Positions 1 through 7,539 of a stretch of DNA of 24,620 bases are shown here, in pieces. The stretch is from JBMDXB01 sp048594975. GTDB lineage: Bacteria; Acidobacteriota; Vicinamibacteria; Vicinamibacterales; 2-12-FULL-66-21. The notes under the pieces are model-generated. The model saw only the letters and a program-made list of their open reading frames with translations, had not been told where the DNA came from and made no database searches. Both the position numbers and the translations under genes were made by a program. The DNA lies in assembly GCA_048594975.1 (NCBI GenBank), contig JBMDXQ010000116.1:1-24620 (forward strand), in the 5' to 3' direction. The first letter of the stretch is position 1, and each line of letters begins with the position of its first letter.

Positions 1-35
1 TCCTGCAAGCGCACGCTCGGTGGTACTCTCTTCAT
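1..35 (-). CDS. 5' end of an unidentified gene cut by the window edge
   Basis: On the minus strand an ATG at position 35 opens a frame running off the left edge, giving MKRVPPSVRLQ. A purine-rich GGAGGAG lies about nine bases upstream, which is a good ribosome binding site. Eleven codons are too few to assign a family. The basic start recalls some IS transposases, and the neighbouring relic looks interrupted here, but that is inference only. Confidence 0.35.
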   Translation of the reverse strand, partial: MKRVPPSVRLQ

Positions 36-116
36 GGCGTTGATCTCCTCCGGCCCCGCTTCCAACGAGGCCGCTCTGGTTTGAGTCACCAGGAGGATAC
101 CAACGCCTCTTCGCTT

Positions 117-390
117 TTACAGGAAGTTTAGGACATCACCGCCGACGACGCCTCGGCCCGCAAGCTCCAACAGGTGCACGACTCGCGCGGTGCAGCGTTG
201 CGGGCGTGCGTCCAGTAACTGATGAACGCCATGCGGCCGTCGGTTCCGATCAGAAACGTCGGGTCCGGGAGCGAGGCATAGCGCTGGTGCAAATTTCTTC
301 GAATTCGTCGACGAGCACCACGGCATGCCGTGCTCGCGCACGCACGCCTGCGCGACCCCCTGCTTGGCCGCCTCGCTTCGCTCGGCGTAC
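117..390 (-). pseudogene. Relic of a redoxin / deiodinase-like protein
   Basis: No single frame is open, but minus-strand pieces in successive frames read as one thioredoxin-fold protein tail: AAKQGVAQACVREHGMP, then VVLVDEFEEIC, then RYASLPDPTFLIGTDGR and MAFISYWTHA, then VVHLLELAGRGVVGG. The order and the PDPTFLIGTDGR strand resemble bacterial deiodinase-like or AhpC/TSA-type redoxins. At least three frameshifts separate the pieces, and the N-terminal catalytic half is missing. Short plus-strand frames over the same bases show no family signal. The family is recognised from motif order only. Confidence 0.45.
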
Positions 391-422
391 TACTGGGCTC
401 GGTCGAACGGTCTCGGCTTAGA

Positions 423-1526
423 ATGCAGCTCATGCATCGGCGCACAGTATTGCAGGCGCTTCCTGCGACACTTCTCACGGGCTTCCGCGCGAGCGCGGCA
501 GACCGCAAGACCACCGTCGCGATCGAAGGCGAGCGGTTCCTCATCAACGGACGACCAACCTACGCGGGCAGGACGTGGCGCGGAATGAAGATCGAAGGGC
601 TGCTGCTCAACTCGCGCATGGTGCAGGGCATCTTCGACGACTTGAATCCGGACACGCGCGAGATGTGGGCGTACCCGGACACGAAGCGCTGGGATGCGGA
701 ACGCAACACGCGCGAGTTCATCGCTGCGATGCCCGAGTGGCGGCGGCACGGCGTGCTCGGCTTCACTATCAATCTCCAGGGCGGCAGTCCGCAGGGCTAC
801 TCGCGCGGGCAGCCCTGGCACAACAGCGGCTTCCAGCCCGACGGGAGCCTGCGGCCAGAATACCTGGCGCGCCTCGAGCGCATCCTCGATCGGGCCGACG
901 AGCTCGGGATGGTGCCGATCGTCGGCTTCTTCTACTTCGGCCAGGACCAGCGGCTCGACGGCGACGCCGCGGTGCAGCGCGGCGTGCACGAGGTGACCAC
1001 GTGGCTGCTGCGGAAGGACTACCGCAACGTCCTCATCGAGATCGCCAACGAGTGCGACAACCGCGCCTACGAGCAGCCGCTCATCCAGGCACCGCGCGCG
1101 CACGAATTGATTGAACTGGCGAAGTCAATCACGATCGACGGCCGCCGCCTGCCCGTGAGCGTCTCGTTCAACGGCGGCACCATCCCGCCTCCGAACGTCG
1201 TCTCAGCCGCCGACTTCCTGCTGCTTCACGGGAACGGCGTCGGCGATCCAGACCGCATCGCGCGCATGGTCCGCGAGACGCGCCAGGTGCCGGGCTACCG
1301 GGCGTTGCCGATCCTGTTCAACGAGGACGATCACTTCGACTTCGACAAGCCGCGCAATAACTTCGTCGCAGCGGTCGGCGAATACGCGTCGTGGGGCTAC
1401 TTCGATTACCGCTTGACGGGCGAGGGCTTCGACGAGGGGTTCCAGAGCGTCCCGGTAAACTGGGGCATCAGCTCGGCGCGGAAGCGAGGGTTCTTCGGGC
1501 TGGTGAAAGAGATGACGGGGAGCTGA
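423..1526 (+). CDS. Exported cellulase-like glycoside hydrolase (TIM-barrel family)
   Basis: A 367-residue protein, probably a secreted TIM-barrel glycosidase of unknown substrate. The N-terminus has a twin-arginine-like leader (HRRTVLQALPATLLTG, then ASAAD), so export is likely. A short beta segment with LINGRPTYAGRTWRG follows. The barrel signal is VLIEIANECDN near residue 210, where the N-E pair fits the acid/base Glu of clan GH-A enzymes, and LFNEDDHFD near residue 300, a candidate second catalytic Glu. The frame is open from a GTG at 330, but the leader supports ATG 423 or 432; no strong ribosome binding site decides between them. It converges with the propeller gene downstream. The glycosidase assignment is fold-level inference. 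Confidence 0.7.
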   Translation: MQLMHRRTVLQALPATLLTGFRASAADRKTTVAIEGERFLINGRPTYAGRTWRGMKIEGLLLNSRMVQGIFDDLNPDTREMWAYPDTKRWDAERNTREFIAAMPEWRRHGVLGFTINLQGGSPQGYSRGQPWHNSGFQPDGSLRPEYLARLERILDRADELGMVPIVGFFYFGQDQRLDGDAAVQRGVHEVTTWLLRKDYRNVLIEIANECDNRAYEQPLIQAPRAHELIELAKSITIDGRRLPVSVSFNGGTIPPPNVVSAADFLLLHGNGVGDPDRIARMVRETRQVPGYRALPILFNEDDHFDFDKPRNNFVAAVGEYASWGYFDYRLTGEGFDEGFQSVPVNWGISSARKRGFFGLVKEMTGS

Positions 1527-1570
1527 CGCTTGTGGCGTCGGGGGCTTGGGGCTCGGCTTCCCAATGCGGA

Positions 1571-1715
1571 CGCTCCGCCCTCTTTTCTCAGTGTGCGTCG
1601 GGCCCTCACGTCTTCCACGCGCCGGGGCCCACTCCAGGCGATCCCCGCGCTCCGCCGTCCTGCCATCCGTTCTCAGTGCGGGTGCGGCCCCACTTCTTCT
1701 TACGCGCCGGGGCCC
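1571..1715. repeat. Two-copy imperfect direct repeat, GC-rich
   Basis: Two copies of a roughly 60-base unit lie about 80 bases apart (about 1571-1630 and 1648-1712). Both contain TCCGCC, then TTCTCAGTG, a GCGGGCCC-like stretch, CTTCTT or GTCTTCC, and ACGCGCCGGGGCCC. Copy one carries TTCTCAGTGTGCGTCGGGCC and copy two TTCTCAGTGCGGGTGCGGCC. The region lies between convergent genes and codes for nothing recognisable. Confidence 0.6.
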
Positions 1716-1884
1716 CCCACCCCCCTGGCGCTGCCGTGCCGCGCATGCGCGCGTCGCGGCGGCTGAAGGCTCTCACGCGCTACACGCCCGATACGCTCGC
1801 GGGTGCGCTTCGCGCGTGCTGGCTCACTTCGCTCGCCGGACCAACGTCCTCTTCGAAGCACCTGGGTGGCTGCGCCGGCCATCG
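1716..1884. repeat. Convergent intergenic GC-rich element, copy A
   Basis: This spacer lies between the tails of two convergent genes. It contains a C-run, CGCGCTACACGC, CGCTCGCGGGTGCGCTTCGCG and TCACTTCGCTCGCCGG. The same ordering (C-run, CGCGCT, CGCTCGCGGGCGC, TTCGCTCG) appears in the other convergent spacer near 4281-4345. A role in transcription termination or as a dispersed repeat is possible; no T-run follows. Confidence 0.4.
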
Positions 1885-2928
1885 TCAGTTCACCCAATCA
1901 GCAATGAAGATGTTCGTCTCCCCCTCAGAAGTGGCGCTTCTGTTCGACGCAAACACCAGCCGCTTGCCGTCCGGGGAGAACATCGGGAAGCCATCGAACG
2001 TGTCGTTGTAGGTGATGCGCTCCAGCCCCGAGCCGTCCAGGTTGACGAGGTACAGATCGAAGTTGCGGCCCTTCTTGTCCTCGACGTTCGACGCGAAGAT
2101 CAGGCGCTTGCTGTCCGGGTGCCACGACGGCGCGAAGTTCGCGCCCCCGAGCCGCGTGACCTGCCTCAGGGTGCTGCCGTCGCGGTTCATCACGAACAAC
2201 TCCAGCTCGGTCGGGCGCCACAGTGCCTGCTTCAGCAAGCTTCGGTAGTCGTCCAGCTCCCTGCCCGTAGCCACGCGGCCGCGGAAGGCGATCTGCTGTC
2301 CGTCCCATGAAAAAAACGGGCCGCCGTCGGGACCGGGCCGGTTGGTCAGCCGGCGGACGTCCGAGCCGTTGGGTTTCATCGTGTAGATCTCCATGTCGCC
2401 GTCGCGCACGCTGGTGAAGGTGATGAGGCCGTCGGGCGCGATCGTCGCCTCGGCGTCGTAGCCCGGCGTCCGCGTCAGGGGCGTCAGGCTCGAGCCCTCC
2501 GCGTCCGCGCGATAGATGTCGTAGCCGGGGTAGATCGGCCAGACATAGCCGCGGCTGAAGTCGGGCCGCGGCGGGCACTCCGGCGAGGCCTCGTGCGTGG
2601 ACGCGTAGACGATCTGCTTGCCGTCCGAAGTGAAGTACCCGCAGGTCGTCCGGCCCTTCCCGGTGCTGACGCGCCTCAGGTCCGAGCCGTCGATCTTCAT
2701 CGTGAAGATCTGGTCGCAGGCAACGCCCTCGCGCGTGGACTGGAAGATCAACCGCGTGCCGTCGGCCGAGAAGTAAGCCTCCGCGTTCTCGCCGCCGAAC
2801 GTCAGCTGGCGGATGTTGGCGAGGCGGCGCTCGCCTTTGATCGGCTGCGCTACGGGCCGCTGCATCGCGCCGACAGCGGCCGCCGCACACGCGACCAGGA
2901 GCAGGAACCGCGAAGCCGGTGCACGCAT
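1885..2928 (-). CDS. TolB-like WD40/PD40 beta-propeller protein, exported
   Basis: A 347-residue periplasmic propeller protein. Residues 1-24 form a Sec-type signal (RFLLLVACAAAAVGA). At least five PD40 blades follow, with cores FSADGTRLIFQS, FTSDGKQIVYAS, FSWDGQQIAF, WHPDSKRLIFAS and FSPDGKRLVFAS, and strands such as IYTMKPNGSDVRRLT between them. This is the TolB C-terminal fold; the N-terminal TolB domain is absent, so it is not TolB itself. Such proteins are common in acidobacteria and their ligands are mostly unknown. The gene starts only 29 bases from the divergent phosphatase gene, so the promoters must overlap. Confidence 0.85.
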   Translation of the reverse strand: MRAPASRFLLLVACAAAAVGAMQRPVAQPIKGERRLANIRQLTFGGENAEAYFSADGTRLIFQSTREGVACDQIFTMKIDGSDLRRVSTGKGRTTCGYFTSDGKQIVYASTHEASPECPPRPDFSRGYVWPIYPGYDIYRADAEGSSLTPLTRTPGYDAEATIAPDGLITFTSVRDGDMEIYTMKPNGSDVRRLTNRPGPDGGPFFSWDGQQIAFRGRVATGRELDDYRSLLKQALWRPTELELFVMNRDGSTLRQVTRLGGANFAPSWHPDSKRLIFASNVEDKKGRNFDLYLVNLDGSGLERITYNDTFDGFPMFSPDGKRLVFASNRSATSEGETNIFIADWVN

Positions 2929-2957
2929 ATCCTGCTACGATACCGCGATTCCCGCCC

Positions 2958-3299
2958 ATGGCCGAAGGCGCGCGCGTCCTGCGACTCCTGTTCCTCTGCT
3001 TTCAGAACCGGCGCCGGAGCGCCACGGCGGAGCGGGTCCTCTCGAAGCGCGAGGACCTCGAGGTCCGCTCGGCAGGCCTCGGCCCCGACGCGCTGGTGCG
3101 CGTCAACGCCCGCATGCTCGAGTGGGCCGACAGGATCTTCGTCATGGAGGAAGACCACCGCCGCGCGCTCGCGCACGCCTTCCCCAAGCACCCCGCCCTG
3201 CAGCGCGTGGTCAATCTCGAGATCCCCGACGAGTACGTCTTCCTAGATCCCGAGCTGGTGCGGCTGCTCGAAGGGAAGGTGGCAGAGTATCTACGCTGA
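2958..3299 (+). CDS. Low-molecular-weight protein tyrosine phosphatase-like protein
   Basis: A 113-residue cytoplasmic protein of the LMW-PTP / arsenate-reductase fold. The P-loop is LFLCFQNRRRSATAE near residues 11-25 and keeps the C-X5-R-S signature of the phosphate-binding loop. A strand with RSAGLGPDALVRVN follows, then WADRIFVMEEDHRRAL. Acidic residues in IPDEYVFLDPELV are candidates for the general acid. It is shorter than classical LMW-PTP (about 150), as in the small PTP-like group found in many bacteria. The frame is open to an ATG at 2919, but that start would overlap the divergent propeller gene, so ATG 2958 is chosen. The substrate is unknown. Confidence 0.75.
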   Translation: MAEGARVLRLLFLCFQNRRRSATAERVLSKREDLEVRSAGLGPDALVRVNARMLEWADRIFVMEEDHRRALAHAFPKHPALQRVVNLEIPDEYVFLDPELVRLLEGKVAEYLR

Positions 3300-3324
3300 A
3301 CCAAGCTGCCGCGCTGGTTGCGCG

Positions 3325-3468
3325 TCACTCGTCTGGCTGCTGACGACGACCACGGCCGGTCTTCTTGAGCGAGCCGCCGGTGTTCTTCGCGCCGCCTCTG
3401 ACGCGTGCGCCGCCGCCTTTCCGCGTCCCGCCCCGCCGCGAGCGGCCGCCGGTCGCGGTCCGCCTGCC
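3325..3468 (-). other. Open stretch encoding an RGG/GGK-like basic tail without a start codon
   Basis: On the minus strand a 47-codon stretch bounded by two stops reads RTATGGRSRRGG, TRKGGGARVRGG, AKNTGGSLKKTGRGRR, then QQPDE. Lys and Arg with paired Gly at regular spacing resemble C-terminal basic tails of nucleic-acid-binding proteins. It contains no ATG, GTG or TTG in frame. It may be the end of a decayed gene or low-complexity chance. Confidence 0.2.
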
Positions 3469-3545
3469 CTAACCCGAAGGCTCCCGGCCCGTCGTGGTCC
3501 TCTGCTCGCCGGCGCGGCCGGTTGCGAGCGCGATAAACTCGGCGG

Positions 3546-4217
3546 ATGCACCCGAGGTTCACGTCGAAGACCCTGACGTTCCTGCGCGCGCTGAAGCACA
3601 ACAACCGCCGCGACTGGTTCATGGCGCGCAAGGATCAGTACGAAGAGCACGTGCGCGGGCCGATGGTGTCGGTCGTCGGAGCCCTCGCGCTGGACTTCAG
3701 GAAGTTCGCGCCCGAACTCGACGCATCACCGAAGACGTCCATCTTCCGTGTCTACCGCGACACGCGGTTCAGCGAGGACAAATCGCCCTACAAGACGCAC
3801 GCCGCGGCCGCCTTCCGCTGTCGGAGTCTGCCGAAGGGGGAGAGCGCGGGTCTTTACTTCGAGGTCACGCCGGCGTGGGTCTGGTGCGGGGGGGGCTATT
3901 ATGCCCCGCCGACTCCACAGCTCGTGCGCATCCGGCAGCACATCTCCGACACGTACCCCGAGATCGATCGGATCGCCCACGGCAGGGCGTTTCGACGCGC
4001 GTTTCGAATACTCGACGGCGAGCGCCTCACCCGCGTCCCGCGCGGGTTCGCGAAAGACGACCCGGCGGCCGAGTACCTGCGGTTCCGAAGCTTTCTGGCG
4101 GGACGAGAGTTCCCGGCCACGTTCGCGACGAGCGCGGAGTTCTACCCGACGCTCGTCGCGACGTTCAAGGCGGTGATGCCGCTGGTGAGGTTTCTGACAC
4201 AGCCGCTGACGCGCTGA
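3546..4217 (+). CDS. DUF2461 family protein
   Basis: A 223-residue cytoplasmic protein matching the DUF2461 (TIGR02453) family over its full length. Family signatures are FLRALKHNNRRDWFMARKD near the N-terminus (usually LAKNNNREWF), FRVYRDTRFSEDKSPYKTH near residue 70, GLYFEVTP, and the C-terminal GREFPATFATSAEFYPTLVA. The biochemical function of this family is not established. The start ATG at 3546 fits the family N-terminus. It converges with ahcY, with 157 bases of GC-rich repeat-like DNA between. Confidence 0.88.
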   Translation: MHPRFTSKTLTFLRALKHNNRRDWFMARKDQYEEHVRGPMVSVVGALALDFRKFAPELDASPKTSIFRVYRDTRFSEDKSPYKTHAAAAFRCRSLPKGESAGLYFEVTPAWVWCGGGYYAPPTPQLVRIRQHISDTYPEIDRIAHGRAFRRAFRILDGERLTRVPRGFAKDDPAAEYLRFRSFLAGREFPATFATSAEFYPTLVATFKAVMPLVRFLTQPLTR

Positions 4218-4280
4218 CCTTTCAAACCGAGTCCGAGGACCTGGCTGAAGTCCGCGCTCGGTCAGCATTTCTCGCTGCGC

Positions 4281-4374
4281 GTGCCCACCCCCCCACGCGC
4301 TGCTCGCTCGCTTCGCTCGCGGGCGCCCTTCGGGCTTGCCGCCGGCGGTACGCGCCGGCAGTCAAGCGTCAGTG
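4281..4374. repeat. Convergent intergenic GC-rich element, copy B, with hairpins
   Basis: This lies between the tails of the DUF2461 gene and ahcY. It carries a C-run, CGCGCTGCTCGCTCGCTTCG, CTCGCGGGCGCCC and the small hairpin GCCCTTCGGGC at 4325-4335, then CCGCCGGCGG. Its order matches the other tail-to-tail spacer at 1716-1860. A bidirectional terminator is plausible, but no U-tract is present. Confidence 0.4.
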
Positions 4375-5874
4375 TCAGTACCGATAGTGCTCCGGCTTGT
4401 ACGGGCCCTCGACCTTCACACCGATATATGCGGCCTGCTCTGGCGTCAGCTTCGTCAACTTCACGCCGAGGTGACCGAGGTGCAGGCGGGCAACCTCCTC
4501 GTCCAGATGCTTCGGCAGGATGTAGACCTTCTTCTTGTAGTTGTCGTTGTGCTGGTGCAGCTCGAGCTGCGCCATCACCTGGTTGGTGAACGACGCCGAC
4601 ATCACGAAGCTGGGATGGCCGGTGGCGCAGCCGAGGTTCAGCAGCCGCCCCTCCGCCAGCACCATCACGCTGTGACCGTCGGGGAAACGCCATTCGTCGT
4701 ACTGGGGCTTGATATTGATGCGCTGGATGCCCTTGACCTTTTTCAAGCCGGCCATGTCAATCTCATTGTCGAAGTGGCCGATGTTGCCGACGATGGCCTT
4801 GTCCTTCATCCGCGCCATGTGCGCGGCGGTGACGATATTCATGTTGCCGGTGGCGGTGATGAAGATGTCGGCGGTCTCGACGACGTCGTCGATCGTCTTC
4901 ACCTCGTAGCCTTCCATCGCCGCCTGCAGGGCGCAGATCGGGTCGATCTCGGTGATGATCACCCGGCAGCCCTGGCCGCGCAGCGCCTGCGCGCAGCCCT
5001 TCCCCACCTCGCCGAACCCGAAGACCACCGCGACCTTGCCACCGAGCATGACGTCGGTGGCGCGGTTCAGGCCGTCGACCAGCGAGTGGCGGCAACCGTA
5101 GATGTTGTCGAACTTGCTCTTCGTGACCGAATCGTTGACGTTGATCGCCGGGAAGAGCAGCGTGCCGTTCTCCATCATCTGATAGAGGCGATGCACGCCG
5201 GTCGTCGTCTCCTCGCTGACGCCGCGCAGGTCGGCCGCGACCTTCGTCCAGCGCCTCGGGTTCCCCTGCAGCTCCTTGCGCAGCAGCTCGAGAATGACGC
5301 CCCATTCCTCGGGGTCGCTCTCCGGCTTGAGGGCCGGCACCTTCCCCGCCTTCTCGAATTCGACGCCCTTGTGGACCAGCAGCGTTGCGTCGCCGCCGTC
5401 GTCGACGATCTGCGTGGGACCGCAGCCGTCCGGCCACAACAGCGCCTCGCTGGTGCACCACCAGTACTCCTCGAGCGTCTCGCCCTTCCACGCGAACACC
5501 GGCGTGCCCCTCGGGTTCTCCGGCGTGCCGCCTGACTCGTGCGGTCCGACGACGACGGCGGCGGCGGCGTGGTCCTGGGTCGAGAAGATGTTGCACGACA
5601 CCCAGCGGACGTCTGCGCCGAGATCGGCGAGCGTCTCGATGAGCACGGCCGTCTGGATGGTCATGTGCAGGCTGCCCATGATCTTCGCGCCGGCCAGAGG
5701 CTTCTGGCCCTTGTAGCGCGCGCGCAGCGCCATCAGCCCGGGCATCTCCTGCTCGGCGAGGCGGATCTCCTTGCGGCCGAACTCCGCAAGGGACAAGTCT
5801 TTGACCTTGTAGGGTTCTCGGCCCGCTTTCAATGCGGCCTCGAACGCGTGCATCTCACGAACGGCTGTACTCAT
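4375..5874 (-). CDS. ahcY: Adenosylhomocysteinase (S-adenosylhomocysteine hydrolase)
   Basis: A 499-residue NAD-dependent enzyme that splits S-adenosylhomocysteine into adenosine and homocysteine, closing the methylation cycle. Family blocks in order: EFGRKEIRLAEQEMPGLMAL near residue 31, GSLHMTIQTAVLIETL near 67, CNIFSTQDHAAAA near 94, NVNDSVTKSKFDN near 245, the Rossmann loop GFGEVGKG at 286-293, NIGHFDNEID, and the C-terminal GPYKPEHYRY. The length fits the long bacterial form. The ATG at 5874 has AAGGAGAGG just upstream, so the start is firm. It follows the ArsR-methyltransferase fusion gene on the same strand after 107 bases; the two probably share regulation. No SAH-riboswitch pattern was seen in that gap. 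Confidence 0.97.
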   Translation of the reverse strand: MSTAVREMHAFEAALKAGREPYKVKDLSLAEFGRKEIRLAEQEMPGLMALRARYKGQKPLAGAKIMGSLHMTIQTAVLIETLADLGADVRWVSCNIFSTQDHAAAAVVVGPHESGGTPENPRGTPVFAWKGETLEEYWWCTSEALLWPDGCGPTQIVDDGGDATLLVHKGVEFEKAGKVPALKPESDPEEWGVILELLRKELQGNPRRWTKVAADLRGVSEETTTGVHRLYQMMENGTLLFPAINVNDSVTKSKFDNIYGCRHSLVDGLNRATDVMLGGKVAVVFGFGEVGKGCAQALRGQGCRVIITEIDPICALQAAMEGYEVKTIDDVVETADIFITATGNMNIVTAAHMARMKDKAIVGNIGHFDNEIDMAGLKKVKGIQRINIKPQYDEWRFPDGHSVMVLAEGRLLNLGCATGHPSFVMSASFTNQVMAQLELHQHNDNYKKKVYILPKHLDEEVARLHLGHLGVKLTKLTPEQAAYIGVKVEGPYKPEHYRY

Positions 5875-5925
5875 CGCCTCTCCTTCAGTTGTGATCTGTC
5901 ACCGAGGACGCGGCGTCACGCCCGC

Positions 5926-5959
5926 GACCGCGAAGGACCGCGAAGACGCGAAGGACCGA
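5926..5959. repeat. Short tandem CGCGAAG-type repeat in the ahcY leader
   Basis: GACCGCGAAG occurs twice in tandem, followed by ACGCGAAG and GACCGA, in the 107-base spacer ahead of ahcY. It is too short to code and forms no strong hairpin. It may be a dispersed intergenic repeat; any leader function is unknown. Confidence 0.45.
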
Positions 5960-5981
5960 GGGCGACAGTCCGAGGTCGTGT

Positions 5982-6932
5982 TCATGGTTTACGTCCTGCG
6001 GCGGCCGCGACGAACAGTGCAGGCCCCCTGGCCTCGGGCTGCGTGGGCAGCGGCACGATCCGCACGTTGTCGAACCCCGAGCCGCCGAGCAGCCGCCGCA
6101 CCTGCTCTTCACCGAAGCCCAGCCAGACGTGTCCCATCTGCTGCCGGTACTCCTCGTGTTCGTGCGGCAGCATGTCGGCGATCACGAGGCGGCCGCCCGG
6201 CCGCAGCACGCGTGCCGTCTCGGCCAGCGCGGCGGCGGGATCCGGCAGGTGGTGCAGCACGAGCAGCAGCGTCGCGGCGTCCAGCTCGGCGTCGGCGATC
6301 GGCAGGGCCTCCAGCTCGCCGCGCCGCACCTCGACGTTCTCCGCGTCACGCAGCCGCCGCCGCGCGGTCTGGAGCATGTCACCCGACCGATCGACGGCAA
6401 TCACACGCGTGACGAACGGCGCCAACGCCGCCGCGACCTGCCCGGTGCCGCACCCGAGGTCGCCGACCACCCAGCGTTCGTCGAGCAACGCCGGAAGTGC
6501 CTGCAGGTGCGAGGCCGCGCCGAACATCTCGGCGCGGAGCTTGTCCCACTGTCCCGCCGCCGACTCGAAGAACCGCGCCGACTTCGACTGCCGCCTGGCG
6601 AGCACGCTCTTCAGCCGGCGCGCGTCCTGGTCGGCGCCGGGCGTGGCGCTCACCTGCTCGCGCAGCAGCGCCCACAGTCGCCGCGCGGCCGGCGCACGCT
6701 CGTCGAGCGCAAGCGTGTAGTGCCGGCTCGTGCCGTCGCGCCGCGAGACGACCCAGCTGGCGTCCGCAAGCGTCTTCAGGTGCCGACTGACGGTGGACTG
6801 CGGGAGCTGCAGCACCGAGCAGAGATCCGTGACGGTCAGCTCCTGGCGCTCCAGGAGCAGCAGCATCCGGCTCCGCGTGGCATCGGAGAGCGCGGTCAGG
6901 TCCTCAAAGATTTCCGCGTGTGTGCCGGCCAC
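5982..6932 (-). CDS. ArsR-family regulator fused to a SAM methyltransferase domain (SahR-like)
   Basis: A 316-residue fusion. Residues 8-80 are an ArsR winged helix (LSDATRSRMLLLLERQ, then LTVTDLCSVLQLPQSTVSRH as recognition helices). Residues 120-290 are a class I methyltransferase, with motif I VGDLGCGTGQVAAAL at 156-170, an acidic VIAVDRSGDML strand and LLLVLHHLPDPAAALAE. The CxC metal-binding pair of ArsR metal sensors is missing, so a SAM or SAH ligand is more likely than metal. ArsR-methyltransferase fusions near ahcY are known as SahR-type regulators of the methionine cycle, and the adjacent ahcY fits. The start is GTG at 6932; a palindrome four bases upstream suggests autoregulation. 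Whether the methyltransferase domain is catalytic is unknown. Confidence 0.85.
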   Translation of the reverse strand: MAGTHAEIFEDLTALSDATRSRMLLLLERQELTVTDLCSVLQLPQSTVSRHLKTLADASWVVSRRDGTSRHYTLALDERAPAARRLWALLREQVSATPGADQDARRLKSVLARRQSKSARFFESAAGQWDKLRAEMFGAASHLQALPALLDERWVVGDLGCGTGQVAAALAPFVTRVIAVDRSGDMLQTARRRLRDAENVEVRRGELEALPIADAELDAATLLLVLHHLPDPAAALAETARVLRPGGRLVIADMLPHEHEEYRQQMGHVWLGFGEEQVRRLLGGSGFDNVRIVPLPTQPEARGPALFVAAAAGRKP

Positions 6933-6936
6933 AGTT

Positions 6937-6954
6937 AATCCGTATATCCGGATT
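6937..6954. promoter_or_regulatory. Candidate operator palindrome at the start of the ArsR-methyltransferase gene
   Basis: AATCCG and CGGATT form a perfect 6-bp inverted repeat around TATATC, ending four bases before the GTG start at 6932. AT-rich dyads of this size are typical for ArsR-family dimers. A possible -35 TTGACG lies upstream at 6980-6985 on the minus strand, with a poor -10 AACACT (6956-6961) 18 bases on. The site would cover the ribosome binding region, giving repression by occlusion. It is inferred from symmetry and position only. Confidence 0.55.
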
Positions 6955-7161
6955 TAGTGTTGCACAGGAGGGCGGGCGGCGTCAAGGGTTCTTATATGGG
7001 TATGGGCCAACCGGCGCGCCATTCGCACCGGCCCTTCCCATTCGTGCCGGGCATCGGACGACGGTCCGGCAGCGGGGTCAGCAGGCAGGACACTGGCGGA
7101 AACGTGGCCACCTGCCTCAGGGCGGTGTTCGGAATGCGGCTGGCAGCAGCCGCCCGCGCGC

Positions 7162-7484
7162 GCGATCGACCAGCTCTGCGATCCGGCCAACGAGAACTGC
7201 CGCACGCCGCCAGCGGTGCGACCGGCGTCACACCCTCTGTGACGCTGCATTGGTACGAGGGTCCCTTCGCGCACGTTGTACGACGTCTATCTCGCGACGT
7301 CGACGAATCCGCGCTCTTCGCCCGAACCTCCAGCTGGGACGAGCCCGTCCACCTCGCAGCTGCAGCAGCTCGCGGTGTCGAACCTCGCGCCCGACACCCG
7401 CTAGTGGCTCTCGCCATTCACCTGCCTCAACTCATCACCGGGGACGCTCAGAACAACAACACGACCTTCACGAGGACGCAATGA
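7162..7484 (+). pseudogene. Relic of a protein with a C-terminal fibronectin-III-like domain
   Basis: Pieces in different plus frames form one degraded C-terminus: AIDQLCDPANENCRTP (about 7162-7209), ATGVTPSVTLHWYEGPFAHV (about 7218-7277), YDVYLATSTNP (7279-7311), SQLQQLAVSNLAPDTR (to 7401), then TTFTRTQ and a stop at 7484. The middle has the strand pattern of FN3-like domains in which a tryptophan-rich W..GP.AH.YDVYL strand is followed by VSNLAPDT.Y.W. A TAG at 7402-7404 stands where a Tyr codon (YW) is expected. The LCDPANENCR block recalls the start of some phospholipase-D-like proteins, but this is uncertain. Frameshifts near 7278 and a missing middle make it non-functional. From 6955 to 7161 I see nothing certain. 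Confidence 0.5.
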
Positions 7485-7498
7485 AGTGATGAATGGTG

Positions 7499-7536
7499 AG
7501 TGGCAAGTGGTAATCGGCCGTTCACCACTTGCCACT
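7499..7536 (-). terminator. Perfect 13-bp hairpin after the amidohydrolase gene
   Basis: AGTGGCAAGTGGT (7499-7511) and ACCACTTGCCACT (7524-7536) pair perfectly around a 12-base loop, three bases beyond the stop of the minus-strand gene. The position fits a transcript-end hairpin. No T-run follows on the minus strand, so it may instead be a dispersed palindromic repeat or an mRNA-protecting structure. Confidence 0.6.
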
Positions 7537-7539
7537 TAC

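Noticed and set aside
4336..5535. Long plus-strand open frame opposite ahcY
   Set aside because: It is the shadow of a certain gene in GC-rich DNA, with no domain signal.
5875..5981. SAH riboswitch before ahcY
   Set aside because: The expected conserved core was not found. Short CGCGAAG repeats fill the gap instead.
6957..7484. Plus-strand open frame of 175 codons as a gene
   Set aside because: Only its middle and end match a protein family, and neighbouring frames carry the rest of the same domain, so it is a relic.
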